Below are positions 33,315-44,664 of a stretch of DNA of 64,000 bases, piece by piece (within the stretch, counting starts at the first letter, position 1; each line of letters opens with the position of its first letter). The position numbers and the translations under genes were made by a program. The stretch comes from Calycina herbarum (taxonomy: Eukaryota > Ascomycota > Leotiomycetes > Helotiales > Pezizellaceae), in contig LLEY01000250.1 in assembly GCA_001414485.1 (NCBI GenBank), positions 1 to 64,000 on the forward strand, given 5' to 3'. Below the pieces are notes generated by a model, which worked only from the letters and a program-made list of their open reading frames with translations, had not been told where the DNA came from and searched no databases.

Positions 33315-34981
33315 CTAGGGACAAAGATCCTTCAATACAAACAGTTTTGTTTCCCTGTCATATGTTAGATTAGAACAACTATCAACAGCAGCTATGAAGC
33401 GTCCAATCTTGTGGATTCGGTGTTTTCGATGTTTTCGATGTTCTCCTATTGAGGCACGCTCATGATATTTTTCCTCTTCCTCGATATAACGTTGAAAGAA
33501 GTCTTGTAGGAAGAAGCTCTCGCTCCAAAACAACCCACGAAGTGTAAAATCTTCAGGAAACCGACGATATTGTTTTTCTCCCTTTTTTCCGTCCTCTACT
33601 ACAGAAAAGATCTCATCATCCTTATAGCAGATTAAACTGCTAGTTTTATTCAGCATAATAGCTAAGGACCTTCAGTAGATTTGTTTGAAATAACGCGAAA
33701 GTCTCTGCTACTGCACTTTAAGCTTTTTGACGAGCGGGTAGCGTTTTTGTATTGAGCTGGCTAGGTGTTGTCGAAGGATGAAAACTAAGAATATAAGTGT
33801 AGTATAGACAAATGGAAGGACATTAGGATCGCTAATTCTGTCCAAAACAATGTTCATAACCTTGTTGGTAAACTTAGTCAAAGTTTCAAAGTGTTCTAGG
33901 TATTCCAGATGAACTTCCGATTATTGCTATATTGCGCAGCAATTTATTCCAGCAATATAATAACCTTGTTCTATAAATTTCCTTGTTATTCGTCCAATTT
34001 GCGTCTCGAGACAGGCCATAAATTCATCGGCGGCACTTTGAAGCTTTACTATTAGTAGAGCGTTGTTTTCTTGCCGGGTAAAAATTAACCTGTGGAATTT
34101 AACAAAAGCGAGTAAGGGGGGTCGACAAAGTGTATTATCAGAATTAAGGACGGGTTCAAAGAGTTTCAAAAAAATCGATTGTTTTATTAAAGTAAACGGG
34201 ATAGGTGAGCATAATGACTTGCTATAGAAGGAGTGTTGCTGTAAAACATTTGGTTAGGCAAGAATCGCGGGGTAATGATATAGCTGGCCTATATAGGATA
34301 GTGTTAGGAATAATTAAATAAAGGAATAGAGTTCCTAGGAAATCAAGGAATATACCTGTAGTAGGGGAGTTATCGGAGGCTAGACTATACTAATATCTAG
34401 CCTTTCCGGCCCAAACTTCTCGATCTCTTATATTCTTATCCTTAATAGCCCATCGATATCTAGCTAAATCACCTAGACACTCAATCCATATATCTTTACA
34501 GGCTAAGACAGTTTTGTAAAGAAGTAACATCATACTATAGACTCAATAGATAAAGGCAAGCATATGGTCTAGAGAAGCTCGTAGATAATATCTAAGCGAT
34601 TCTAGAAACGAATGAATTCTATACCGCTATATACGTGTAGGCATTCTATTTTTGGACGCTAATTGTTTTAGGGTAGTACTAGCAGAAAAGTGTTAGGATA
34701 CTATAAAAAAATCATAATGTTCGTATAGTAAAAGTTGATAGAGTATAAGCATAGCTTACTATTATTCGTTAATAATCTAGAGAATATTAGAAAGTATATA
34801 TTACAATTGATAAGAGGGGGCAAACTTTAGAGGGGCTTCCTTAATTAGCTTTAGCAAGAGCAAGTTGCTTATTATCGACCTTAATACACTTGGCTTCAAT
34901 TTCAACAAGCCCTGTATATATCTTATATACTTCAGTAACTAGTTGTTCTTGCGATATCGGTCGGGTTTCAGGCTATAGCAT
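33315..34981 (-). pseudogene. Est1/SMG7-like (telomerase/NMD adaptor-type) gene, RIP-decayed
   Basis: On the minus strand the pieces follow in the order of the Est1-type DNA/RNA-binding domain. Near 34981: PETRPISQEQLV…EVYKIYTGLVEIEAKCI. At about 34530-34390: MMLLLYKTVLACKDIWIEC, then LGDLARYRWAIKDKNIRDRE and VWAGKARY. At 34169-33927: LFEPVLN… EFMACLETQIGRITRKF. At 33656-33315: RFPEDFTLRGLFWSESFF… DEEEKYHERAS-like sequence. Est1/SMG5-7 proteins bind RNA or DNA ends in telomerase recruitment or mRNA decay; fungi carry several paralogues. The middle (34200-34960) is AT-rich and full of stops, the 3' third is open. The identification is by remembered family pattern and moderately firm. Confidence 0.6.
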
Positions 34982-36783
34982 AATGTTAAAGTAGCTTTGT
35001 AGAGCTGTATATAGGGCTTAGGTCACGCAATTGGCATTTTCTCCGTCAGCACTCCTACTACCTACTCACAGGGAGAGCCACGACAGTTCGACGGAGTTTT
35101 ATAGGTCCCTTGGGGAGATACGAGGGATTCAATCGTTGACCAACCGACGTTGGGTATCACATTCGAAGAGGTCGCCGAGGCACTGCCAAGCTCATATACC
35201 TGGTTTAAACCCGACGACATTGTCAACTTTGGAGCGGAATTTGGGAAGCAATTCGTCCACTCAGCGCCCGATACTAACGATAATTTCCCAATTATTCACT
35301 AAGCTAAGACTGAATATTATGTCTTTTCGAAACGCATTTACATAGCGATTGACATAATGATTCATCCTCACTTGGAGTCTTCCTACTCAACAGAGCGAAA
35401 AATTAGTCCTTTGAAAATATAGGGTCTGTACTAAGCATCGCAAGATTCTAGTTTTCAGCTTATAGATTGTTCTCTAGAAACATCGTTTTTACGACTCTCA
35501 TTATCTAATACTGCTCTTTTACCTAATGGATTAATCTTGTTATTTGCCCAAAAATGACTTACAACGTCGGCATCATCTTGTACGAGAGAGTGTATATCTG
35601 GGGAGTCGGTTGTTATGGAGGGGTTCTCGATTCTGAGATTTGCTTCGGGTCTTGCCGCTTAGCTGCGGCCCCTTATTGGCTCGCTTAGGAAGAGACGATT
35701 TCTGAATCCACGATCCACGATCGGGTATTCTAAAAAAGGTAGATTGAATATGTCAATACCACTGAATCGACAAAAAAAGAATGTAAAAGAACTTCTTTAT
35801 GATTTCTGAACGTTGCCTGCTACATTTATACTTTCACATAGCTCATATCGTAAAAAGTATAGGTGTCTCCATGCCACCAAGAGAGCCATGTGAGTTTGAC
35901 TTCATCATTCATCTCCGTACTTTCCCAACCAGAATCTACAAGATCTTAGTACTCTTGTAGGGTTGTAGACAAACGAATCCTCTCCTTACGGATCTCCTAC
36001 GCATGATACGTGATATGAGGCACGTGACGGTCAGAACCGTCACAGCTGCGGCGGGAAGCCTGGTGGGAAGCGTCCCACTAATATCTACGAGAGCCAATAG
36101 GAGTGTGCTTCTTGGCATTCCGAGCCCAATTGATGTTCCGAGTGCCAGTGCGTTTGACTATAGCGCCAACTGACGCAGTCTCTCTTGCGATCCCAAATTT
36201 TCCTTGTCTCCAAAAGTCGATATTCCAACCCCACAGGCACAGGGGACCCACAGGGAATCTTCCTCCAAGCTGATAAACAATTAGATCGAGAGAAGAAAAC
36301 GCCATATACAGTACCGAGAGATTCTTCTGCGCCTTTCTGCCTTTCCCAACTCCTACCTTTTCCCGCTATTTGTTGGCTACCATCCTGTCGAGTCACGCTA
36401 GTGCTCGTTGAGGACAGGCGCTCCGCAACCCCTGTTCAGCCCCACCTTTCCTTTTCGCGTCGCCCAAGAATGCTTCCTCTTCCCGTTCCTCGCTGTCCTA
36501 TGAGTAGTTGATATATTGAAGTAGCCTTCAGAAGCGGTCAATTGTGTGACGGCACATAGCACGGTGCCTACAGGATTAAAGAGAAGTTTGCTTGCCGAAA
36601 TGAAGGTCTGCTAAACCAACACATTGAAGTATGCTCTCTATATATGCTTCTTTTTTCCCTTCACCTTCCTACTGTAAATTCAAAAGCTCGAACCACTACT
36701 AGTAAGATCGAACATCTCAACTCCTAATATGTCCCAGATATGATGATCGAAGAGCCCGACTGACTAAATCGCAGATCGTTGAT
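34982..36783. other. Stretch without an intact gene, relics only
   Basis: At about 35080-35302 one plus frame (…WGDTRDSIVDQPTLGITFEE… SSYTWFKPDDIVNFGAEFG) reads like a coding remnant with a TAG upstream, family unknown. 36001-36044 has an LTR-like fragment. Around 36171-36202 CAACTGACGCAGTCTCTC… resembles 47166-47197, a short dispersed repeat. No intact gene is visible. Confidence 0.4.
36001..36044 (-). repeat. LTR-end fragment related to 21555-21752
   Basis: GCATGATACGTGATATGAGG…TGACGGTCAGAACCGTCACA is the reverse complement, with a few changes, of the first 44 bases of the LTR-like unit at 21555, including the palindrome TGACGGT/ACCGTCA. The remainder of the unit is not recognisable. Confidence 0.6.
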
Positions 36784-37110
36784 ATGTGCTTCTATGACCA
36801 ATACCGGATGGCCTGCGGCGACTACAAATGGAGCTACTTCCGCCAACATTGCCTCAAGGAGTATCGGATTGGTGAGACCTGTGGAATGAAGTTGATCATG
36901 AATACTGTCTATAAGTCTGAAAAGTGTATAATCTGTACTAAGATAGAGACCAAAGAAAGGCGTATTGAGAAAGAGAGGGACCGAATAAACCGATGGATGG
37001 AAGATGAAAAAGGCGGCCAGAAACGATACGCTTCGATAGAGCGTGCTTAGGATGAGATCAGGAAGCTATCTCATAAGATTAACAGGCTTGTATATCAGCG
37101 AAATCAAAAA
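36784..37110 (+). pseudogene. Small Cys-rich/coiled-coil protein with one in-frame TAG
   Basis: Open from ATG 36784, starting MCFYDQYRMACGDYKW, with paired cysteines (CLKEYRIGETCG, EKCIICTK) and then a charged helix (RRIEKERDRINRW). A TAG at 37048-37050 (…SIER-A-stop-DEIRKLSHKINRLVYQRNQK) interrupts a frame that runs on to TAG at 37108. The helical pattern continues across the first stop, so CAG to TAG is likely and the full form would have about 108 residues. I recall similar small proteins of unknown function in other leotiomycetes. Confidence 0.5.
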
Positions 37111-37199
37111 TAGACTAGAGCAAGGTGGTTTCTACTTGGGAGGAAATTGTGATTGAAGTAAAAACGGCGCGAAATTAGTAGTGTAGGTGTGGAAAGAGA

Positions 37200-38150
37200 G
37201 TACAAATTGCAAGGCATCTTTTAAGAAGATCTTTTACGTTCACGAACGTCTTCTTGGACATCCAAATCCTCTCTCATCTAGATCGACGTTGCATCGTCTA
37301 ATATTCCGTTAGCTAAACTATCAAGGAAATCAAAATCTGTTTCACTTACAACCCCTAAACTGGAATTGCAGTCGTTTATGCTTAAGTGCCCTAGTGAGGA
37401 TAGTTATATTAGTTGTTTCAAACTTAAGGAGATTCTCTCTAACAGGCTAGTGTTCGCATTCTTCGACGAGTTTCTCCCACGCTGGCTTGACCGAATTGTT
37501 GTAATCTTGGTGCTCCCTATGCAGGATAAGAGTAAGAATCAGATGATTAACAGTCGACTTCAACGTATTGTGTGTAAAGTGCTTTCAAACCGCCTCAGAA
37601 ATTACCTTGTAGACTTTATCGCGTATATTCAACGTCTCCTTATAATCGTCCTAAGGAGCATTAGCATTTAGAGTTTTAGACTGGAGACTACATTTACTTA
37701 CCTTGACGTAACTTGGAATTGGTTCTTTGATAGGAGGAATCATCTTGAACCGAAATGGATTCAGGTGGTTTGGCAAAGAGGTAGTTAATCCTTTCTGAAA
37801 AGCAGACATGCGGAACTATGAACATTAGATAACAAACACCATAGAACAGGTTTTGACCAGCACATATGAATGAAGGTGGAAGGCGAAAGTAAGACTTACT
37901 TGGTATAAGGGGAGAAGGCGCTAAGGATAAACTAAAGGCCTGGAATACTGTGCAGAGAAGAAAGTTAGTTATAAGAATTCTCGAGAGATGAATTAAAAGT
38001 CTGGAACCAGAAGGCAGATGGGAAAGTGTAGGGTGGCTTACCTGATGTTGGAGTAGTGCCAGAAGACAATCAATTCGAAAGAAGTAAGGTTGAAGTACAA
38101 ATGCAGAATGTAAACACGAGAAGTGAGGGATTGGGAATTGTCTCGATGTA
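37200..38150 (-). pseudogene. Spliced gene with leader introns, broken by stops
   Basis: On the minus strand there are two well-formed introns ahead of the ATG (donor GTAAGC at about 38040 to CTGCACAG at about 37953; donor GTAAGT at about 37903 to GTTCATAG at about 37812). The start is ATGTCTGCTTTTCAG near 37803 (MSAFQKGLTTSLPNHLNPF). A third intron (GTAAGTAAATG…CTCCTTAG) leads to DDYKETLNIRDKVYKVISEAV, then TGA and TAG stops (Arg and Gln codons after C-to-T) and a frame break near 37350. The plus-strand frame at 37366-37671 is its shadow. Function unknown. Confidence 0.5.
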
Positions 38151-38536
38151 AGGGAATGGTCGAGGAAGAAATGATGTTATGCCATAAGGTGTTCTAATAT
38201 CTGTATGCTCCCAATCCCTGTCCGAGTTATTTTCCGCTGATCCTTATTGCCCTGTACACCTCATCGTCAAGGGTACTTTCCGCTTATGCCAAGGAGAAGA
38301 CTTCTCTGATAGCAAAGACGTTCGCAGTTCTTCCTTACAAAGCAGACCTCGCCAGCTCATCGTGTTGTCAAGTGTTCGAATGGTTGTTTGGAGTTGAACA
38401 TGTAATTTGAAGGCGTGATTCCACCGCTGGCATGGGAAACGCGATGGAAGTGCACAGACTGGAACGTGGCCTCTCGCCTTATGGTGACCCCGCGCGAGCT
38501 AACTGACACAACGCAGCTACCGCCAGTCATCGTTTC
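38151..38536. other. Intergenic stretch
   Basis: Between the broken minus-strand gene (its promoter side) and the 3' end of the next minus-strand gene. Nothing recognised. Confidence 0.5.
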
Positions 38537-39514
38537 TCAACATGGAAGTCCTCCAAACTCTCGTCGCTTACTTCTTCGAACTTTAATAGTATATATCCAC
38601 TCGTCTAGAAAAATCCACAACCAGAGAATGCAAAAGCAGATAGATATGAAAGTTGTCCCAATCAATGTGATTGCGCTACATACACGAAAAACTGACCACA
38701 TTGAATAATGATGCGACGATGCGACCTGATCGACAGCTAGCTGGACTTGCATTCCATTCAATAATGTGGATACCCCAGCAAGGACAAAAAGAACAGGGCC
38801 ATAGAGTCTCGTGAAATAATCGCTGTACTGCCCATGCACTTGTTCAAAGTGGAACTTGCGGAGAAAAATTGGGGCGTAGAAGTTCAACCTGGAAAGCCTG
38901 AGCTCTCCATAACTGTATCGGCCTGAGACGTCGACATCTTTAATACCATCCAAAGCAGAAACAAAATGACAAAAGTCTGCCCACTGGACGTCTTGGGGAA
39001 TAAGGCGGAGATGGTCTTGTTTTGCGATAATGAAATCAGACTCGTGCTTGATCAAGTATCGATAGCTTCTTAAATAGCCCAATGCAGCACTTCGAATTGT
39101 ATTTCGGTGCTCGCCTAGGCTAACAGATGAATCGACGAGGAACATTTCCCAGAATGTCCATGAGAGAATATATTTAGGTAGAGGTTTGATAAAAATTCGG
39201 TCATGGAACCAAACAAGATGTAAACGAGATTCTTCGGTGACAATAATCTCGCGCCCTTTGACTCGCTGGCGATGGAGTGGGTTGATATTACTGCTAGAGT
39301 AGGTGGACATCACCCAAAGATGTGGTGCAAAGGTCTCAAGATCCTGGGCCCAGAATTCTTGCTTGAGAAATTCCCTTATCTGGGGAAGATGGCCAAGCTT
39401 CAAACAAGGATGCCCTGGTACCGAGGTATTTGTCGGTGCCCCACCCTCCGTCGAGAGTTCAGTGCAGAGTTGCTGGTGAATGGAGAATGGAGGTAACTCG
39501 AGGATAGGTGCCAT
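38537..39514 (-). CDS. DUF6601-like membrane protein
   Basis: Intronless, 325 residues. The N-terminal and middle parts have a dense set of aromatic and charged residues typical of a fungal family annotated DUF6601 (HLWVMSTYSSSNINPLHRQRVKGREI… HLVWFHDRIFIKPLPKYILSW). The C-terminal part has two predicted membrane segments at residues about 237-259 and 275-303, followed by a basic tail (KVRRSKRRE). The family is of unknown function. The gene is intact and starts 335 bp from, and divergent to, the NACHT-ankyrin gene. Such proteins recur beside NLR-like genes in my memory of fungal genomes, which I cannot verify here. Confidence 0.72.
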   Translation of the reverse strand: MAPILELPPFSIHQQLCTELSTEGGAPTNTSVPGHPCLKLGHLPQIREFLKQEFWAQDLETFAPHLWVMSTYSSSNINPLHRQRVKGREIIVTEESRLHLVWFHDRIFIKPLPKYILSWTFWEMFLVDSSVSLGEHRNTIRSAALGYLRSYRYLIKHESDFIIAKQDHLRLIPQDVQWADFCHFVSALDGIKDVDVSGRYSYGELRLSRLNFYAPIFLRKFHFEQVHGQYSDYFTRLYGPVLFVLAGVSTLLNGMQVQLAVDQVASSHHYSMWSVFRVCSAITLIGTTFISICFCILWLWIFLDEWIYTIKVRRSKRREFGGLPC

Positions 39515-39849
39515 TATAGCTGAGCAGCATGGTTAATGAGCTGAGAGTGTTAGAAGAGTGTCATGCCGTGAAGATATATCCTCTGCCAATAAGGCCGAAT
39601 TGATAGGCAGAATAAGTGGCTGACAAATTTATTCCAGGCTGCGGCTGAGCTTGCTTGCAGGTTGTAGGTTGCAACTTGCAAATGCTCCAGCCTTATGTCT
39701 CAATCAACCCATCATTCAATCCATCATTTCTATCATTTTTGATCATCACGGATCGCTTGTCCGTAGTCATTGAGGTCCCCTATTATTAGCATCACGACAA
39801 TATCAATTGCTGCCATGGTATGCTCCTAGGTTGATACTAGCCACAGAGG
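39515..39849. promoter_or_regulatory. Divergent promoter region (DUF6601-like / NLR)
   Basis: 335 bp between two start codons facing away from each other, including TCAATCAACCCATCATTCAA-type short repeats and pyrimidine-rich stretches. Shared control of both genes is possible. No specific site identified. Confidence 0.5.
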
Positions 39850-42800
39850 ATGCTGATAAAACAGGTTCGCCCCATAACTGACGAAGACACGGGCCTCAGG
39901 GTCCTTCACGAGCCAGTAGTGGAGGAGACAACTGAAAACCAAGCACCTATTATCGAGTATGATCTCTATCCTCACTCGAACCTTTCTATTTTCTCTAACG
40001 CGATTAAGCATTGTCGCAATCCATGGCATCGGTGCCCATCCCGTCGATACTTGGTGTAAAAAGGTCGGCACAGGCGAAACGTCGCACTACGTCAACTGGC
40101 TCGAGAAAGAAGACATGCTACCATCAGTAGTACCGAATGCTCGGATAATGCGGTACGGATATATGTCCCGGTGGTATGGGGATGATGCTATCCGCCAGAA
40201 GACAACCACTGTTGCAGACCGCCTACTTATCTCCTTGAAACGGGTAAGAAGGGTAAGCCGTTATATTGCCTTACTTAATTCAAAGTACTGATTTTGTTTC
40301 TAGGGCCCTGCTCTCCAATCGCGGCCCCTTATCTTCGTCGCTCACTGTTTTGGTGGACTGGCTGTCTTGCAGGTTTGAACGTCGAACTTGTATAAAAGAA
40401 CGACCGGCTAAAACATAACAGGCACTTCTTAAAGCAGAACATTTTCCTGACGAATGGCCTGGAATATATTCTGCCACTTACGGCATAGTGTTCCTTGGGA
40501 CACCTTTTCGAGGAGCCCCTGGATTAACACTGAGCGAACTTCTCAAGGCGGTCGATGCTGAATACCAAGATACAATTCAAGGAGAAATCTTACGGATACT
40601 TGAGCCTGATGATGAATCGCTGCTTGAGATGGTATATGTCTTTGAGAAGATTCAGGCAAAGTCACTACAGAGAGCCAAGATTACATGTTTCTTTGAGCAG
40701 AAGCCATGTAATGTCAAGGCTATCTTAGGAAAAGAGGAGAAGAAGGTATGTTACATCTAAACCTAGGGAAGCTCTAAGGTTAATTAGGATAGTCATTTGC
40801 TGTTTCGGAAGGCTCCGGTTGCCTTGGTTTAGCGCAGAAAATCGGACTCCAACGGAATCATTTCGACATGAACAAATTTGGGAAGCCTACAGACGAGGAG
40901 TATCTGACGGTATGTGATGCTATAACCGGTATTGTAGATGCTATCCCGAGTATGGTCTCAGCTCGGTCTCAATGTAAACTGTCCTAGTTAGCTAAATATG
41001 ATTAATATCTAATTAATAAATAGCCGAACTACTGTCTTCCCGTAGAGGTAATGATAGTTATATATTTGATAGAACACTTGAACAACAGGATTTTAGTAAG
41101 CCTCTCTATTTCTATCGCTTTGATTAGATTATCTCTAATATTGCGTAAAGCATGCCTTCGGTCTCTAGCTTTTTTAGAAATAGACTATCGACGACACGAT
41201 ACACAACGAGCTCATGCAAATACATGTGGCTGGATTACTAGTCATTCCTCGTATACTACCTGGCTTCAGGAAGGCTCTGGAATTCTCTGGATCAAGGGCA
41301 AGCCTGGATCGGGGAAATCTACATTAATGGAATTTCTCCTTCGGCATTTTAAGAAGCAGGCTCTCTACCAGGAATCCATTCAACTTTCGTTCTTCTTACA
41401 TGGTCGTGGTACCGTGTTACAGAAAAGTCGCCTTGGAATGTATCGGTCCCTCTTACATCAATTACTACGAACGGTACCCACTGCTCAAGCTGAATTTCGC
41501 CACGCCTTTCAAGAGAGGTCTAGGAGTCAAGGAGATCCTGGAAAGGACTGGAATTGGCATACCAATGAGCTCCGTGCCTTCTTTATGAACGCTGTTGAGT
41601 ATGTTGCAAAAAAACAACCAGTCAATATATTTGTCGACGCATTAGACGAGGCCAACGACGGTATAGGCGATCAAAATACAAGTCAGCAAATTGTTTCGGA
41701 TTTCCATGACCTAAACGACCTTTTATGCCGCCAAAAGCTTCGCTCTACAATTTGCTTCTCATGCCGCCACTTCCCTGTTGTAGCTGATAATCAAGGACGC
41801 GATATCTGTGTTGAAAACGAAAATCATAAAGACATCTCACATTACGTTTACGATGAGCTTCAGAGAAGACTTTCTGTGAGTGAAACCGAGAAACAATACT
41901 TGGTAGAACTGCAAAATGCCATTGTCGAAAGAGCACAAGGAGTGTTTCAATGGGCCGCACTTGCGGTTGGTTTAGCGGTTCAACATCATAATAATGGTGT
42001 ACGACCAGATGAGATAAGCCAGATGTTGGCAAAGGTTCCTGAACAGCTCGGTGGTGTTTATAAACATATCCTAAGCGAGGTAGTCGACAAAAACAGTTAC
42101 AAGCAAACTCTACGTCTTATGAGATGTGTCTATCTTGCCGACCGGCCTTTAACAGTAACTGAGATACGTTTCGCTATGTATCTACCAAATACCGAGGTAC
42201 TTGGCGCAGAGCTTTCTCTTACAAATCTATCATTACCCACATATAAGGTGATGGAGCGGCAAATTACTAGCCTGTCCGGAGGCCTTATTGAGTTGAGACA
42301 GCATAAGAAGGATCAGATAATACAGTTCATTCACCAATCTGTGAATGATTTCATTTTACGAGATGGGCTCCAATTGCTCCACGAGATGGATTCTCAAGAC
42401 CTGATCGGACAAGGTCACTGTCAGTTATCACTTATTTGTGGAAACTACATGAAAATGACTGAAATAAACAAGTCAAGCAAGATCGATGCTGAGTCTACAA
42501 AAGATCGACTCCCTTTTGTAGATTATGCTACAAAATCTTGGTTCCTACATGCTGAAAAAGCCGAGACACGAGGGATCTCACAAGATTATCTTCTACGTTA
42601 TAGTCAGTACTATCCAGATCTAATTAAGCGTTGGGTAAAATACTATCGAATGCTTGATAGATATACTTCTGAACGCCGGCCTGAGAATAATTCCACCTTG
42701 CTCCATATCGCCTCCTCCGCTGGTCTATTAAGTGTTATAAGAGGTATACTCTTGAAAAATCCCGATATTGAGCAAATTGATGGCTCAGGAAACCGGGCAC

Positions 42801-44134
42801 TTCACCATGCATCTCGTTGGGGGCATACAAAGGTTGTTAAAGCTCTACTCGAGATAGGCGCAAATTTCGAAGCAGAAAACCACAGCAAGCGTACAGCACT
42901 CGAGCGAGCAGCAGCTAATGGACATGAAGAGGTAGCTCAGATGCTAGTTACTAAAGGAGCAAATGTCAACAAACAGACTGGAAGTACTGGAAATGCCTTA
43001 TATGGAGCTGCTGCCAAAGGGAGTAAAACTGTAGTACAACTACTCCTTGACAACCAAGCTGAAGTCAACGCTCAAGGCGGGGAGTATGGCAACGCTCTCC
43101 AAGCTGCAGCATTCGATGGCCATCAAGCAATTGTGCAGCTACTCCTCGACAACCAAGCTGAAGTCAACGCTCAAGGCGGGGAGTATGGCAACGCTCTCCA
43201 AGCTGCAGCATTCGATGGCCATCAAGCAATTGTACAGCTACTCCTCGACAACCAAGCTGAAGTCAACGCTCAAGGCGGGTACTATGGCAACGCTCTCCAA
43301 GCTGCAGCATTAGATGGCCATCAAGCAATTGTACAGCTACTCCTCGACAACCAAGCTAAAGTCAACGCTCAAGGCGGGCGGTATAGCAACGCTCTCCAAG
43401 CTGCAGCATATCGGGGCCATCAAGCAATTGTGCAGCTACTCCTCGACAACCAAGCTGAAGTCAACGCTCAAGGCGGGGAGTATGGCAACGCTCTCCAAGC
43501 TGCAGCATCTGGGGGCCATCAAGCAATTGCGGAGCTGCTCCTCGAGAACGCAGACTTGAGTTATCTTCATCCAAACTTCGCTGAGGGCCTTCGCTTGCGA
43601 ACTCTCTGCACTAAAGAGGTTGTCACGATGTTACTTAACAGTGCTTCTAAGATAAAATCTTTTCATTCTAATGTCCAAGAAGGTCACGAATCCGCAGTTG
43701 CTTTAGCACTTGATAACGGCATGAAACCCGATGTCCCCGGTTGCTGGTATTCATATGCTTTGCATACTGCAGCGAGTCAAGGGAACCTTTCAATTGTCGC
43801 TTTGTTATTAGCAAAAAGCAATGCCGAGCTCAATATACCAGATTTCGCTGGTCGAACCCCGCTTTGGTTAGCTGCACAATCAGGCCATGTTTCTGTCTTA
43901 GACAAACTTTTTGAATCAGGAACAGTAGATATCAATCCTCGAAATCTCGAAGGTAGATCAGCGCTTTGGCAGTCCTCGGCTCGTGGACATCTCAATGCTG
44001 TCGAGTGGCTACTAAGTCGGAATGCTGATCCTAAGATTCCAGACAACTATGGAGTGTCACCCTTGGAGAAAGCCGAGATTGAAGGTCACAAATCTGTTAT
44101 AGAGGCTATAAGGAGAGCCCCCTTGATACGATAA
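39850..44134 (+). CDS. Hydrolase-NACHT-ankyrin protein (fungal NLR-like), 1315 residues
   Basis: Seven exons: 39850-39956, 40009-40243, 40304-40372, 40422-40745, 40793-40949, 41024-41095 and 41151-44134. Six GT-AG introns of 47-74 bp all restore the frame. Residues about 36-280 form an alpha/beta-hydrolase-like domain (IVAIHGIGAHPVDTW… FVAHCFGGLAVLQ), with Cys where the nucleophile Ser is expected. NACHT follows: Walker A GKPGSGKST near residue 370, Walker B IFVDALDEA near 480. Residues about 830-1315 are ankyrin repeats. Fungal STAND proteins of this layout sense self or non-self and can trigger cell death; by homology this would be a cytosolic receptor. No stop or frameshift. The N-terminal start was chosen as the first ATG in the exon frame. 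Confidence 0.88.
43037..43531 (+). repeat. Five near-identical 99-bp ankyrin repeat units
   Basis: Units start at 43037, 43136, 43235, 43334 and 43433. Each encodes 33 residues beginning QLLLDNQAEVNAQGG. Differences concentrate at residue 16 (E,E,Y,R,E), 18 (G,G,G,S,G), 26 (F,F,L,Y,S) and 27 (D,D,D,R,G); the remainder is nearly invariant even at silent sites. Flanking ankyrin repeats are clearly diverged. Confidence 0.95.
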
Positions 44135-44664
44135 CTGAGACTTCGCACTGATCCTGTTCAAGAACGAAAATCTAAGAGGAGGAAATGAGTGCTAATTCAG
44201 AGAAGTAGGTTGAATACGTATATCCCACCGTCGCATGAATTCCACAGCACCAAGCTCAAAGCCTAAATGCTAGACTTGATGGATGATACTTGTTGTGATA
44301 ATGTAAGCAAGCTTAAAGCGACATTTCAGCTTTGTGTCCAGGTTATAAAAATCTGCATCGACGGTCCTGTCTCCATTGTCCGAGGTGGGCCAGGAAATTT
44401 TCAGGATGTGGTATAATGTAGTGTTTTTCTGGGCTTGATTAAGGAAATCGATTGCCGGAATAAGAGGGGGCGATTATGTCAAAAGGAGCAGGATTTGAAA
44501 TTGAATAGTGTACATAGTTTGATTCTTCACTCTTCTTAATGGTTATCTAGATCTAGTTTTTTCTTCTATTCTAGTAGCTAACATCTTGCTTTCATTCGAT
44601 ATCCTTTCTAAGCACCATGGCCATTCCAGGCTGTATCCGATGCGCTAACACATATAGTTACAGG
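44135..44664. other. Intergenic stretch between convergent genes
   Basis: The NLR (plus) and DUF3435 (minus) genes end towards each other here. It should hold two terminators. Nothing else recognised. Confidence 0.55.

Noticed and set aside
37366..37671. Plus-strand 101-codon frame
   Set aside because: The minus strand carries a spliced, though broken, gene with consensus introns through this place.
43037..43531. CRISPR-like or satellite array
   Set aside because: The repeats are directly contiguous coding units of an ankyrin domain, with no spacers.
43047..43559. Plus-strand frames in +1 register over the ankyrin repeats
   Set aside because: They are shadows produced by the 99-bp periodicity, which keeps alternate frames open.
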